This document shows, one piece after another, positions 11,299 to 24,210 of a stretch of DNA of 64,000 nucleotides. The DNA is from Mucor racemosus. Lineage: Eukaryota; Mucoromycota; Mucoromycetes; Mucorales; Mucoraceae. How positions within the stretch are numbered: position 1 is the first letter of the stretch; every line of letters begins with the position of its first letter. The notes beneath the pieces are model-generated. The model was not told where the DNA came from. It made no database searches and saw only the letters and a program-made list of their open reading frames with translations. The position numbers were made by a program, and so were the translations under genes. Location of the stretch: the NCBI GenBank assembly GCA_027405735.1, contig JAPEHQ010000014.1:992001-1056000 (forward strand), given 5' to 3'.

Positions 11299-13088
11299 TT
11301 ATAATTTTTTGACTTTTTCAGTTGTTGAAGATTTCAAAATCAACTTGTAACCTTTGATGCCGATAAAAGCAACCACCCACAAACTAAATGCAATAATCAA
11401 TGCCAATGCACTGTATAAATCCAAATTATGGCTCTTGAAATAAGACATACGATGGTCAGCGCTTTCACGATGAGGAAGTCTACCGTTCTTGTTGGTATAA
11501 GCTACTTCTTCCACGATATCAGCGCCACGAATGATGCCATGACGGGAGTGAATTTGAGTAAGAGCTTGCATACGCTTGACACTTTCTGCAATTTCACCAG
11601 TTTCATCGACTATAACATTTCTAAATAACTCTACGGCTTCCTCAATGCTATATTCGTTCTTCAAGATACCGCCCAATTTGCTGGTTTCTACGGTAACTGC
11701 ATTTCCGATTTGATCTCCAAAGAAGGGGAACACAATCATGCGAGTTCCACTGTACATTGATTCGTACCAAGAACCTAAACCGCCATGAGAGACAAATAAA
11801 GCAGTAGATGGATGATGAAGAATAGCTGTTTGAGGAGCCCATTTCACCATACGTGCATGAGGATTGACATGATCAAACATATCTCGGACGTTATATACAG
11901 TACCAGAAGAAGTTGTAACTGAGTCAGGGAATCGACCAGCAGCATGAACAGTGGCCCAAATGAAACCGTCTAAATCTCCACGTTCAATACTTTCCAATAA
12001 TCCTGTTAAAATCAATCGAATATCTCTCTCGGATGGAGTGGCTGCATGACCAAAGGCAATATAAGCAACGCGTTCATGAGCATTGAGATAATTTTCAAGC
12101 TCTCCAGTCAATGGCTTGTATTGTTGTGGGATGATAGGACCAATAAATTCCGACATAGGTCCAAGGGGGCGAGCAGGGGTGAAGCCAAATACAGAGTTAC
12201 TTAATTTGATTGAATGTCTCCATTTAGAACTAGGATCTTCCAACTTTGCTTCAAGTCCAAGGGCAACCTTTTTAGCTTGAATCTTTTTGAGCACGGGTAG
12301 GATAGCTCTGATATTCATGATTGGGTTAATAAACTTATTACGGAATCGGTCGACAAATGATTGGGTTTCGGTAGTGGGAAAGTTCATTGATGTAATATCA
12401 TTGTTGATATAAGGAGCGGAAGTATCTTTTGTAACATCTAAAGCAGCTGTAATGATATAAGGAATACTTAAATTTGTAGCAGCATCCACACAAGCATCTG
12501 CAAAATGATCACATAAAGCTACATCAATTTGATTATCGATGAAAAATTGTCTAGTGAATTTGTAATCTACAAAAGTAACCTTGTGATTAGCTTTTGAATA
12601 AAGATCGATTTTAGATAATTTTACCTCTTTCGTAATTAAAAAACATCAAATCCATTATTTGAGACATAAATAAAGCTGGGTTTTTGTTTGTTATTTCCTT
12701 TAATTCATCATTGAAAAAATCAGCGGGATTCCAGTCGAGACCTGGACCTGTAGACACAGTTTGAATATGTTGATAAGGTTTACCAAAACGCATATCTTCA
12801 TCCTGCATTTATATTAGTTTGAGAATATTAAAGATAATCTACATGGAAACTTACAGAAGTTAAAAATGTAAAATTATGTCCTCTTGAACCCAATTCATCA
12901 CCAATGTTAATAACCCAATTATAATGAGATGCACCACCAATGACAGCAAAAAATGCAATATTTTTATGGTTGTCATTTTGAAAAGTAGACTGCAGATTCA
13001 AGGTTGATTGAGCATGAGTAGAGGGAATAAGCAAACCTGCGGCCAATAAGACTGAAAAAGCTTTAGATTTTGTAGTATTAAATTTCAT
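11299..13088 (-). CDS. UDP-glycosyltransferase (GT1), ER membrane type
   Basis: Exons are complement 13088-12855, 12802-12625 and 12566-11299, giving 559 aa. The second intron (58 nt, acceptor TTTTGTAG) restores phase 1. Signal peptide: residues 1-26 (SVLLAAGLLIPSTHAQ). The N-terminal acceptor-binding Rossmann half carries NHKNIAFFAVIGGASHYNW and a CDHFADAC motif. The C-terminal half has the UGT signature KWAPQTAILHH, then FVSHGGLGSWYE and VFPFFGDQIGNA, which binds the UDP-sugar. Near the end is one membrane helix (LALIIAFSLWVVAFIGI), followed by a short basic tail ending KVKKL. That fits a KxKxx ER-retrieval signal. Family knowledge predicts transfer of a sugar from a UDP donor to a lipophilic acceptor in the ER lumen. 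The acceptor cannot be read from sequence. Length is normal for animal-like and mucoralean UGTs. Confidence 0.88.
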
Positions 13089-16000
13089 TTTGACTATCTA
13101 AGTTATAAAAAAACAAAAAGGATCAAGCTGAATCAGATTAAATTTATATTAATATTTTAAACATGATCTTGTGTCGCCATAGGAAGATGCGGGAACGGAG
13201 CGCAGAAAGTGGACTAAATTTTGTATACAAATATTGCGACAATCCGGCTATGAAACCGCCGTATGACGGATGTCAAGGTTTCAACAAATAGCATCAAATC
13301 AACGGAAAAATTGATGCCGAGAGATTTGTCTGGCTAAAATTAGTAAAATTTAGTGTTGTGTTCAGTAAAACACTTAGTTAATATAACATCTTATTGGCTA
13401 CAAATATCATAATTTGTATACAAGTTGACTTGGTTAAGATTTAACCTCTCGATTGGCAGAATATTGCAAATATTGAATAAAGAACATTATGATCTTCACG
13501 GATTATCCCGCTTTGAAATTTTGCATATGACTCAATATTAAAGCAAACGCTACCATTGATCAAATGAAAATACAGGGGACTTATCTCAGTGGGCAAATAA
13601 AACATTTTGCGCAGAACTAAACATGCTTTACGCCACATTTGGCTCAGACTTTAAGGAAATTTTTCATTTTAATTTTTTTAAGAGTGTAAATAAAATATCT
13701 CGTGCCAATCGGAGGAAATTTCAAAGAGAATCCATTTCCTATACACATTGCACGGCTTTGCTCAGACATTGGTCATTTTGTATAATATTTATCGAGTGTA
13801 AAATACCCACTGGTAAGTCCAAATGTCATATATTATAGTTTTTAGTAGGTAAAGATTTTCATAGTCCTGGGGTCGGATACCAGGGTTACGGGAGATATCT
13901 GATTCAGCCGAATTGTGGTCTTCATTTGACAGTTTTCATGTTATTCAGTGCTGTAATTAAGTATCTCCACGGTTTATAAAAACATTGACTATCTAACTAT
14001 CAAGAAATTATTATATATCAATAAAGATTTGGCTTTATAAATCTCAAAATACTACCGATTGCTCAAAATATTTCAAAATCTTGAAAGTTAGCACTATAAC
14101 GTCCGACAAATGGTAATGGCAAAAGAACAGAATATTGTTCAAAACAATGAAATACTTGAACGTGAAGAATTCTCAGAATGATATCTTGTTGTATGTGTCT
14201 ACTTTAAAAATAAGTATCTATGTAGCAAACAATTATAATAATGATGATATCATGATCCTTCAGAAAATGCAAGTCCTTAAAAATTTCGAACATTTTTTTC
14301 TTTAGCAAGGAGTTATCAAGAAAAGGTTTTTAGACTTTCTGTATATTTTTTTTGCATCTGTAGTCGATGTGAGTATTTTTTGTTTCGAAAAAAAGATGAT
14401 ATTTGGAGTGCTATTTTATGAGTTTTTTCTGATTTTCATTGAATTTGACAGGTTTGAAATTTTATTTTTAAATCCTATTTACACTGCTCTTATTGATTTC
14501 GTTTCAATTTTAGCCTACATCGAATGTTTCCTTTGTCGATAATCAAGAAAAGATCACACTTTCATTACAAGATAAAAGCTGCGTTAACAGATGTTCGTCT
14601 AATGGGTTAATTTAAAACATCACGTAAAAAGGATTTTCAACATTTTGGAGTATAAATTAAGGTTTATTAAATACAAATAAAATACAATATATACAGGAAC
14701 CAAGAAATATTTCAGTACTTAACTACAAATAAATAAATGTTAATGAATTATTCGTAGGAAAAAATAATAAAAAGTAATTTCATTATATAAAAAGTGGAAG
14801 AGATCAGTGCTTCTTAGAGATATGTAACAGGTGTATAATTTAAAAAATCAGGCAACACAGAATGTTGATCAAAAATACACTTATCATCAAGTCAAATCCA
14901 TTTTTTTTTAATGAGATTACTTTTTACCTTGTTAAACAATAATTACCTTTATAAATCAATATATGCTCAGACATCGCCTTTTTGTCGTCATACCTCGAAC
15001 CTTTCCCTTGGGAAGGTTGTGGTATAATACTCTATTGAATATTAAATTCAAACGTTTACCAAAGCTTTCATCAGTGCAATATATTTATTTTAATAAAAAG
15101 AAAGAAAAAAATTTTATTGAAAATTTTTCATTTTATATAATCGTTTGATTTTCGACAGTCCAAGGAGGGTCAAGACAGACCTTCGGAGATGCATAGATTT
15201 TGGAGGAAAGCTTCTTACTTCAGGGACAGCAGTATTGAACGAAAGCCACTACTATCAGTTCAAGCGAACTGTCCGTATTTGATAATTAAATTTATGAGAA
15301 AAGTTACATTAATGCCAAACCTAATTTTTTTTTAAAAAAAAAAAGTCAAATCAATTTTTATGAAACCTATGGGTTGCATTGCATTTTTCTCAAGACCACA
15401 ACGAATCCCACATGATTCCACCGGGCGAATGCAAGAATAGGTAGTTGTTTATATTTTTCTCGGAGCGATTTACTCTAGAGTAAATTTCTGCCTCACTAAG
15501 CCATGATGAATGTGGTAAATCTCAGAAAAGGAAAATTTACCAAATCAACAGTTGGCTAGCATCTGCCGCACCTCTCAAATCAACTAATATCTGAATTCCA
15601 TACTAGGGGACACTAAATACATGCTTAATATACTTTCCACCAGATATAAAGGCATAAACAATGAAAACGTTGAAAATCAGAGACATTTTGACTCAAATAC
15701 AATGATAGCGCATGAGATGATAAATGGACATCTATTTCAACTGATTTAAAAGCTTTTTCTGCTAAATAAAAAAATTGAATATAAAGTTATGATTCTAAAA
15801 ACCACTATAATATGTAACAATATGGTCTACCATACCTCGCTCCATCTTTTAAAATCCTTTAAAGTTAGATATGCTACAAAATACCGCTTAAATTAATTAG
15901 TAAACCATAAAGGAAAAGCAGTCTGTAAATTATGGTTTTTTCCTCCTGTTTCACTCTCAGAAAAAACTATAAAAAGGCTTTCATCTTTTGAAACTGATTT

Positions 16001-16557
16001 AGTTCTTTATCTCACAACGACGAGAAATAAAATTTCTCAAAAAGTGGCTTAAAACAATGTGTATCAGCTTCAATCTGGTATGCGTTTATATAGGGCTTCA
16101 AGATAAATGCATGCGGTGTAAAACCTTTGTAACGAGGACTTGTTCTTATGAGTAACATTGACCAAAGCCGTTCGAAATGTTTTATTTATTTATAAACCTT
16201 TTTAATTAAAATAAAAATGAAAAAAATAAAATAAGAGACAATATGATAATATAGGATTTAGAGTGAAGTTATGCTGGTATCTTTTTGTTGTTGTTTTGAA
16301 GAGGGTGAGAGGGCGAGGGTAGGTTTAGGATTAGGGTTTTCTCCAAGCAGTGGAAAGATGCGCCCAATGTTGCGTTAAGGGAGCTCCGCTGACGGCAATG
16401 GCATTTATATATTAATCCAAGTGACGCATCGTAACTAATCAACCAATAATAAGTTGACATGAGAAAGAAGATGAATGAAAAATAATTAAAAATACGAAAT
16501 TACAGCTAAAAGTTCTCCTTCTTTTTCCTTCTTCACGAACCTTTGTTTAACGAAAAT
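13089..16557. other. 3.5-kb gene-poor stretch
   Basis: AT-rich, with only short ORFs of about 60-70 codons that lack family features or splicing context. Text such as 13900-14480 resembles degraded repeats. A G-rich patch on the plus strand at about 16301-16340 is the only compositional change. The last 100 bp serve as the SEC63 leader. Confidence 0.4.
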
Positions 16558-18935
16558 ATGGCTCAGTATACATACGACGAGCAAGGTTTTAATTTTTATT
16601 ACTTTCTTATTTCAGTATTGTCATTGGCACTTGTTCCTGTGACAATTCAAACATTCTATTCACTATACAAGTCAAAAAGTAAGTGGAAAACGCAACGTTT
16701 AGAGACTTGCTTTAACATGTGCATTTCTTGAAAATTAGGTGGCCAAAGTAGCAAGATTTGCTTATGTAGTGTCTGCCAGAAAGAAAGAAAAAAGGCTAGC
16801 GTTGCTAAACCTAGCATTGTAAAGAAGTTGATCACAAGCCCAAAGTATGATTTCAATTGAAAATGTTATTAGACGTGTATTTAATTGTGATTTTCACTCA
16901 AATAGGTTCCTTTTTTTGGTTATTGGTTGGGTTGGCGTTGTACTTTTAACAATGCAAGTTGCCAATGCTGAAATCAAGTCTGTCACTTGGGATCCATATG
17001 AAATTTTAGGCATCACAGAGGTAAAACATCAATTAGCCTATACATACATAATTAAATGTACTAAACATAGTCAATTATAGGGTGCTACTGTATCTGAAAT
17101 CAAAAAGCATTACAAAAAGTTATCTTTAATTTACCATCCTGATAAGGCAGCAGCTGGAGAGGAAGAGAAGAATGAAGAGCGCTTCATTGATATCACTAAA
17201 GCTTACAAAGTGTAAGTTTCTTTTTATTACTTATAGCCCCCCCTTTATTGTAATTTATTAATTGTAATTCCTGTTTTTAGTTTGACTGATGATGATACTC
17301 GCAAAAACTATGAAGAATTTGGTCACCCTGATGGTAAGCAATCTTTTACTATGGGCGTTGCTCTTCCCAAGGGCCTTGTTGAGGGTAATGGCATGTTTGT
17401 TTTGGGTTTCTATGCTCTTGCATTTGGTTTAGGTTTACCTTATTTCATTGTAAGTATATTAAATATCTATGATGAAATCAAACTAAAATTTACTCCAATT
17501 AGGCTCAATGGTGGTATAAATCCCGTCGTTTGACCAAGGATAAGATTTTGAATAAGACTATGGGCATTTTTGTTAAGGGTTTGAAGGAAACCAATGGCTT
17601 CAAAGGTAAATTACGCTTTCTGTTTTTGTTAATTGAGTCGATAACTGACATGCTTATGCAGATATTGTTGATGTATTGGCTGGTGCCATCGAATTTAAAG
17701 AAGAAGCCGATGTTCGCAGTGGCGAAGAAAAGACACTAAACGCCATTAATGGTGCTATTAATGAAGAATTGGAGAATAGATTTGGAGAAAAGTTTGATCG
17801 TTTGACTGATACTATTCCTGCTTACCGTCGCAAGGCCCGTACTTTGCTTTATGCTTATTTCCTTCGTATTGACATTGTAGCCAAGGGCGCTTCTACATTA
17901 TTAATTAAAGATCAACAATTCATTGTCGATAGATCTATTCATCTTCTCCAAGGTCTCTTGCAAATCACTACTGTAAAGCAATGGTTAAGCACCACTTGTG
18001 CCATTATGGAACTTCAACAACATTTATTGCAAGCTACTTACCCCGGAGATGATACTATCAAGCAATTGCCTTACATTACCAACACAATGTTGCGTCGTTA
18101 TAACCGTAATCACAAGAAGAACAAGATTAGCACTGTCCAACAATTATGTGCCATGACTGAAGATGAACGCAAGAGCTTGCTCAAATCACTTACCGATGAA
18201 GAATATCTCGATGTTATGGAAGTTGCTAACCGTATCCCCAAATTGACTATCGAAAAGGCTGTTTTCAAGGTTATTGGTGATAAGATTGTTACTACTGGCG
18301 CTATCATTACTTTTATTTTGAAATTAAGAAACGGTGAAGTTACCAGCATTGAGGCCACTAATGAAAAGGCTGTAGAAAAGAAGGCAGAAGAGGAAGAAGA
18401 AGATGAAGCTATTGTTTCCCCTGAAGATGAAAAGAAGAAGGACGGTAGAGTTTTACCTATGGCACATGTTCCTTTCTATCCTGGAGAAAAGAAGCCTTGT
18501 TGGTGGATCTTTTTGGGTGACCCCAAGGTTAACCGTATTTTAGTCCCTCATAAGAAGGTTACTGACATTATAGACGAACAAACCATCAAAATTCCCTTCC
18601 CTGGACCTCCCAAGCCCGGTGTATATACTTTCTCCCTTTTTGTTAAATCTGATACCTATGTTGGCACTGATATCCTTCAAGATATTAAATTGAAGGTTCA
18701 AGATCCTGCTGACCTTCCTGATGAAGATGACGTTGACGATAGCATCTCTGAACCCGAGGAAGATTCTATTGCTGGCCAGATGAAGATGATGAGAGAACAA
18801 GGTTTTGCTACTGCATTAGCTGGTGGTGGAGGAAAAGAAAAGAAGGAAAAGGACGATTCTGACTCTGACTCTTCCTCTGACGAAGGAGAAAATGATGCTA
18901 ATTATGTCACTGAATCCGATTCTGATGACGAGTAA
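16558..18935 (+). CDS. SEC63: Sec63, ER translocon J-protein
   Basis: Seven exons, 16558-16678, 16739-16844, 16906-17020, 17081-17211, 17281-17449, 17503-17605 and 17662-18935, all phases consistent, give 672 aa (yeast Sec63 is 663). The start MAQYTYDEQG matches the family's conserved YDE/G start. An upstream in-frame ATG at 16543 is less likely. Membrane segments: residues about 12-35, about 77-97 (FLFLVIGWVGVVLLTMQV) and one after the J domain (MFVLGFYALAFGLGLPYF). The lumenal J domain begins DPYEILGI and carries the HPD triad at 133-135, which stimulates BiP. The cytosolic Brl domain follows, and the tail is strongly acidic (DSDSDSSSDEG...SDSDDE), the segment that binds Sec62 in yeast. Role: post-translational protein import into the ER with Sec61/Sec62. 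The pathway gene is conserved and nothing is missing. Confidence 0.96.
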
Positions 18936-19661
18936 ATAAAAAATACATATTCATATATGCTATTTATAAATAAATTATCAAAAAAGAAATAAAAACAAAG
19001 ATAATATACAATATTTTAGTACTGTATATATTAGATGTTAATGATTTTGGGAACGTTTCCACCGCTCAAAAGCAGGCAATATACCCATATATACCTGGAG
19101 CTGAAGATTTGAAAATGTAATCGTTTCGATAAGCTTCAAATCATATAAATACAAGGATATATAAACGGCTAAAGAAAGTATAATTACCGGCCATAAGATG
19201 CATTTTATCGATAATAATTTAGAGATTGCTCAAGTAAAATGTTTTTGGAATTTGACGGCAAACTATATAGATACCAGCATTTCTCAATTGAATGTTTTTT
19301 GGAGTCTATCTGATTCTGAATCGATTTTATAATCTTCGAGTTTTTTTTTTTTTTTTCGCTTCTAAGACTCTTGAAATCTTGTTTTATCAATATATAACTT
19401 TATAAAAAATTTACATTGTTCGAAAATAGAATACAATCATGTAGATTACGTCGTCGACTATTTGTTTGACTATTAACTGCCAGCCATTTAATAAAGCAAC
19501 TCTTTCAAGGAATAAAGATTTGCGATTTTCTAGATATTTATTGAAACCCGATATTTTTTTTTTTTTTTTGAAAGATAAAAGTAAAACGCATTGCATTACA
19601 ACTTTGATTGTACAAAAACAGAAAGTATGCTTATTAAATGGGGTAGTTATTACTGTCATAT
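18936..19661. other. SEC63 3' region and start of repeat family E
   Basis: AATAAA-type signals occur just after SEC63 (about 18935-18990). From roughly 19240 onward the text matches the region beginning near 36895, so it belongs to repeat family E. No gene was supported before 19662. Confidence 0.4.
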
Positions 19662-20255
19662 ATGCTGTTTTTGACTGATTCAGTTATTTCCAATTTGAAA
19701 TGGGCCGCTGATGAGTTACAAATCCACTTGGAAAAGTGGGCTCTTGATTCCCATGATTTAACTAGCAAGATAATGGGACGTGAAATTATAACTCTGGATA
19801 TTATTACAGCTGTAGCATACTATTTGAAATTTGCAGCCCATTTGGATCAATATTCATTGGTTGCGAGCATTTTTCTAATTCCTTTATTTTTTTTAGGCAG
19901 AGGAAGAGAGGTTTCATTTGAAAACTTGTACTAAAATCCTTCAAAAACAGTTGTTATCAAATGAAATCAAGATATGTTACTCTTATATTAAATGCACATT
20001 AACGGGAACTTTAAAATTCAATTACAAACCATTATTTGATCTTTTAGAAATTTTCAAAGAATATCTGAAACAACCCATGCAACAAAATAGTTTAAAAGAG
20101 TGTGAGTTTGCATTTCCCCCTTCTTACAGCAGCCTTGGAAGGCTAAATAATTTCAATTTTGTAGATAAGCACTAGAAGTACCTCTCGTTGTAACGAGAGG
20201 TTATTTGGATCCATATTCGGTGAGAACTGGTGAGCTTACTGACCTTAGTTAGTAG
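19240..20255 (+). repeat. repeat family E, copy 1
   Basis: This copy is alignable in the same orientation with about 36895-37985. Anchors are TTTGCGATTTTCTAG, the block around GGCAGAGGAAGA, and the closing string CTGGTGAGCTTACTGACC. It contains the putative coding frame 19662-20175 and, just after it, a 10-bp-stem hairpin (20180-20189 pairing with 20192-20201, 2-nt loop). In the second copy the coding frame and the hairpin are both degraded. Confidence 0.6.
19662..20175 (+). CDS. possible two-exon gene or remnant, unknown
   Basis: Reading 19662-19859, then 19897-20175, gives 158 aa in phase 0 if the 37-nt gap ending TTTTTTTTAG is an intron. The donor (GTTGCG) is atypical and the intron is very short, so this is tentative. 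Exon 1 reads LKWAADELQIHLEKWALD with a hydrophobic helix later. Exon 2 starts AEEERFHLKTCTKILQKQ. The second copy of the repeat (about 37400-37900) is related in sequence but broken by stops. I do not recognise the protein. Most likely it is a gene or transposon fragment that was duplicated and is decaying. Confidence 0.35.
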
Positions 20256-21149
20256 GCGTAAATATGTATGATGAACATTGACATTGCAGTGGAATTACAT
20301 ACTAAAAACGCTTGATAAAAATAAAACAACCTAAATTCCAAGTGTCGCTCATAAGATATGATGCCACTTGAAATACAGTATGAACAACAATAATAAACAA
20401 ACGCTTCAATTGAACACAATAACAAATGCATGCTAAAAATATGAAATACCCTTTTTTGAACCATACATGTCGTGTAGATGATAGCACCCTTGATCACGGC
20501 GCAATCAATTACACAAATAACATATATATCAAAACAGAATTTTATGTAAATCAATAATGATAATAAACAAAGATATCAATTTAGTCAACTACTCATCTAT
20601 ATTGAAGTTGCACTATCAATATAAATAAGATTCAAGCATATAAAAACTACCCCTTAAAAATCACGATTACATAAAATAGATATAACAGAAATAAACAAAA
20701 CAACCATTTCCCAAAAGGTCGATATTGTCACACTTGACATACAATCCCGTATGGTCAATGCTCTACACAATTTACCCCTTAAAATATCAAATCAATAACA
20801 ATGTACTCAAAACTGGAAGATTACTAAATATACATCCATTCAAGTCTGATGGTATCCAAGTTCTCCAAATCACTATAAATACCCTCATACTTTTCAATTA
20901 TTTTAACTCTTCAGAAATCTTTTGTAATAAAAACTTTAGCTGATTATAATTGTATTTCTTCTACTGCTTTTATTTTTATATTTTTTTTATTTTAGTAAAT
21001 AACTTTGTCATTTACTGCAGACATAACGCGCTGGCCAAGCATTATTGATCAAAATTGATTATGAAAAATTAAACACCTAAATTGTCTAAGACATTATTTT
21101 TCTGTATTAACAAACCACAAAATAGATCCAGCTCAAATCTACTCTTCAA
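20256..21149. other. intergenic, no gene seen
   Basis: AT-rich. Text at 20890-21040 resembles 26350-26480 (both include an ATAATTGTATTT string and a run of TTTTATTTTT), suggesting another dispersed repeat. Short ORFs on both strands are not supported. Confidence 0.35.
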
Positions 21150-21800
21150 TTTTTGTTTCAGCAAAAAATATTGGTTTTTCATCGAGATAATCAAAATAAT
21201 GGTTCATATCACAGCTTAAACCCTATAGTAACGGGGCTCCAAAATTGATTTGAAAAAAATGATTAAAAATGATTAAAAAAATAAAATTGTTTAATAGCTC
21301 ATGAACTGAAAGTAAGTGAACCTAGAGTAGTAAATAGTTTTTATGCAGTTTTCAATTCTGCATCTATTGAAACAAAGTTCAGACAAATGTTTCTCATTAA
21401 AGTTTGCGCAAAATGCAATTGCAATTTTGGAGTTTTTTTTATGTATAAGTAACGAAATAATGTGCAAAACAATTATCTATCGATTGAGCCATTGATGAAC
21501 CTTCTAGCTGTGTTTCTCGTAGAGAAAATAAGATTTACGTTCAATGTTTTTTTTGAAATTCAGAACTTGGGATGAGGGTATGCAGAGAAAAAATTGAAGC
21601 TAGAAACAAAAGTATCTCTTCGTACACATTTTTGAGAATATCTCCATGAAAAATTAATATTTTCAAAAAAACTAAATTGGGTACAAGAGAGCTCAACGAT
21701 GTTGATGCCACGAATGTAAAAAAAAAGTATTGCTCAATATAATGGATATTTTGAAATCTATTACAAAAATGTCAAAAAATGAAAGAAATAAAAGTTTAAT
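21150..21800. repeat. dispersed repeat family A, copy 2
   Basis: Matches 727-1410, with shared text such as ATCGAGATAATCAAAATAAT and the CACATTTTTGAGAATATCTC block. It carries independent indels and no shared open frame. Confidence 0.5.
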
Positions 21801-22555
21801 GATCCAGTTACATTTACATTACATAAACAAATCGCATATTTCTCGTAACTGAAAATCTAATATCTTTTAGTTTTTTGTGTACTTTTCAACATGTAAAGGT
21901 GAAGTATCATTATACTGTATTTTGAATTTTAATAACTTGTGAGACGACGAGTTCAACTATTGTGTGTATATGATATTTCTTTCTGCTCGGATCTCTTACC
22001 TGAAAGAATAACACTGGTAGCAAGAAAGCCAAAATATTGGAAGCACTGATGTGATTTGGCTATAAATAGGAAAATCAACAATACAAAAAAATGTGATACG
22101 TAAAAAAACTATCAAGTAAATCAGCAGGCAAAAAGTATTCTAATGTCTTTATTAAATGATGAAGTAATCTACCTATTTATATTATTACAAAAGCTGGTTT
22201 TAAACTAATAAATGTAAGTGTATCCTTATTGTTCTTTCATTGTAATCTAAGAGGAGTTATAGATGGTATCTTTATCAGGTACAAATAAGGTAGTTTTTAT
22301 CGTACATCCGAGTTCCCGATCTCACGATAATGTATCCACTTGCCCATCTTATAGACTCCTGGAAAAAAAACAAAGCATAAAGAATTTTTATTTGAAAATG
22401 AGAGCTCAAACTAAGTGCTGTAGCTTTAACTTTGTTCGTCGGAGTTTTAATATTGTGACAACGACTCGTAGTTACCATGACAACAGCAAAAATATTAACT
22501 CTAAATCAAATTATTATAGCAGTGGCGTTTTCTTTCTGCATTGAAAATAACTATT
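21801..22555. other. intergenic with two opposed short ORFs
   Basis: ORFs at 22263-22544 (plus) and 22275-22478 (minus) overlap almost fully and show no family feature. A short segment, TTGCCCATCTTA...CTCCTGGAAA (about 22341-22366), recurs near 24394-24419, hinting at a shared old insertion. Confidence 0.3.
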
Positions 22556-23303
22556 ATGTCTGCAATATCTAACGTTAAATATAAACAAGGTATAGTAGAA
22601 AAGCTTTCAGATTATGCAAAATACTCTTATTAACGAATTTTGAAGATATCTTCAACACGATTGCACATTTAGAGGGAGAGAAACGAGGGTCTAGTAGCCC
22701 CGAGAAGATATTCATTGAATTAAAAGAAGTGATCATCGAAGAATTGAGTCATTCGCTAGTTGACTCAAATTTCGACTTGAATTCTTTTGAATCTGCTTGG
22801 GTCACAAGAATAACTTCCGTGATGACTGAGCTCAATTTGGATAATAAGGTACGTGCGATAATTTGTCATACTGCGCATAAAATGCAATACAAGAAAGGAA
22901 ATCGAACTGACCAAATACAGACTTTGGGTATGAGCAAATCTACCAGTAACAAGTAGCTCTTTACGCTAAACAAGCGTATGATTTACTGTTCGATTTCTTT
23001 TCAAAAAGTATGTATATCACTGCATTAGAAATGTCATTCAAGAAAGGGTCTGTTGCTTTAATCTCAAGTTCAGAGCGTCTCAAAATGCCTGAATCAATCA
23101 AGCAAACACCAGCCTTATTACCTCCAGTACTCGCCCTCGTGTACAACTGTACAAAAGTGATTAAAAGTACTGTTAATTATATTGATGATGTTTCGTCAAG
23201 CTTCTCTTTAAATCATAATCCTGCTGCTAATTTAGCTTTCTTTCCTCCTTGTTTTGTTCCTGTAACAAAAAGTAATAAGAAGAGAAAGACTTCTGAAGTA
23301 TGA
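22556..23303 (+). pseudogene. frameshifted gene fragment, unknown family
   Basis: Three reading segments on one strand look coding in composition. The first starts at 22556 (MSAISNVKYKQGIVEKL) and stops near 22632. In another frame, protein-like text runs through FEDIFNTIAHLEGEKRG to an acidic and hydrophobic helical region ending at 22956. A third segment, ALYAKQAYDLLFDFFSK then MSFKKGSVALISSSERL, runs to 23303 and ends in a basic tail SNKKRKTSEV. The switches could be one frameshift and one unrecognised intron, or simple decay. No domain is recognised. A (T/C)-rich tract follows the last stop. Confidence 0.45.
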
Positions 23304-24200
23304 TTTTCCTTTCTTCTTCTTCTTTCTCCTTTACTGCCTTTCTTTTACTATTCTTTATTTTCCTCTGCTTCCCTTCTTTTACTGTTCTTTTACTACTCTT
23401 TTCTTTTTCAACTTTTTTTTTACTCTTTTATTAGTATCTTTTATGTGTATACCTTTGTTTTAGTTTATGCCTTTCATTTTATTTTATACCTCTATTGAAA
23501 CAATAAATATCCTACTTTAGTTGTCATAGTTTTCTGTTGGAGGTGTTTGAATTCACTGTTAAAATATCAATTTTAAGATTTCAACACTATCTTAAGGTTG
23601 TAGATAGTATTTTACAAATGGTCGTCTTATGTAGAAGCCAGTATATCAGAGGGGTTTATCATACGCAAATCAGATTCTATAGATTAAGCACCACACGATA
23701 AAACTTAAAAAATACTTCAGCATTACAAATTATCTTTTAAATTAAAAGCATGTCCTTTAATTAATCTTGTGTTTGGACTGAACACTTGTTAGAATAGAAA
23801 AAAAAACAAGAGTTATAAAAGCTCAAACGATTATGTATAAACAATGGAAATTGTAAAAAATGAATGTTCGTTTAGCGTTTTAAAGAGCAAATTGATATCA
23901 AACACACAAGAGACTTTTAGCCGAGTCTTCTTGGAAAGAGATCCATGATTTCAATCTTTATATTTTACATTGGAATTCTGAGTTACTGCGTGTTATAGTA
24001 ATAGTAGACACATTTTGTTTATTTTTTTGTTAGACATATACTGTATATGATAGTAACAAGTAAAAGCTTTTTCAGTTCTCCACTATTTTTAAAAGCAGTT
24101 GATTAACAGGATCTACCACGTGAAGGTAAAGCTTTACAGATCCCAAAAAATAAAGGGGAAAGAAGAAGAAAAAAAGTAAAAAAGTAAAAAAGTCGTATCA
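23304..24200. other. intergenic, no gene seen
   Basis: Begins with a long T/C-rich tract (23306-23420), then AT-rich sequence with no supported ORF. Confidence 0.35.
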
Positions 24201-24210
24201 AGTATATAGA

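Noticed and set aside
12567..12624. Frameshift in the UGT gene
   Set aside because: An apparent frame change is fully explained by a 58-nt intron with a GTAAAA donor and a TTTTGTAG acceptor in the right phase.
16301..16345. G-rich text with TTAGGGTTTT, possibly telomeric
   Set aside because: It is not a repeated array, only one or two telomere-like hexamers.
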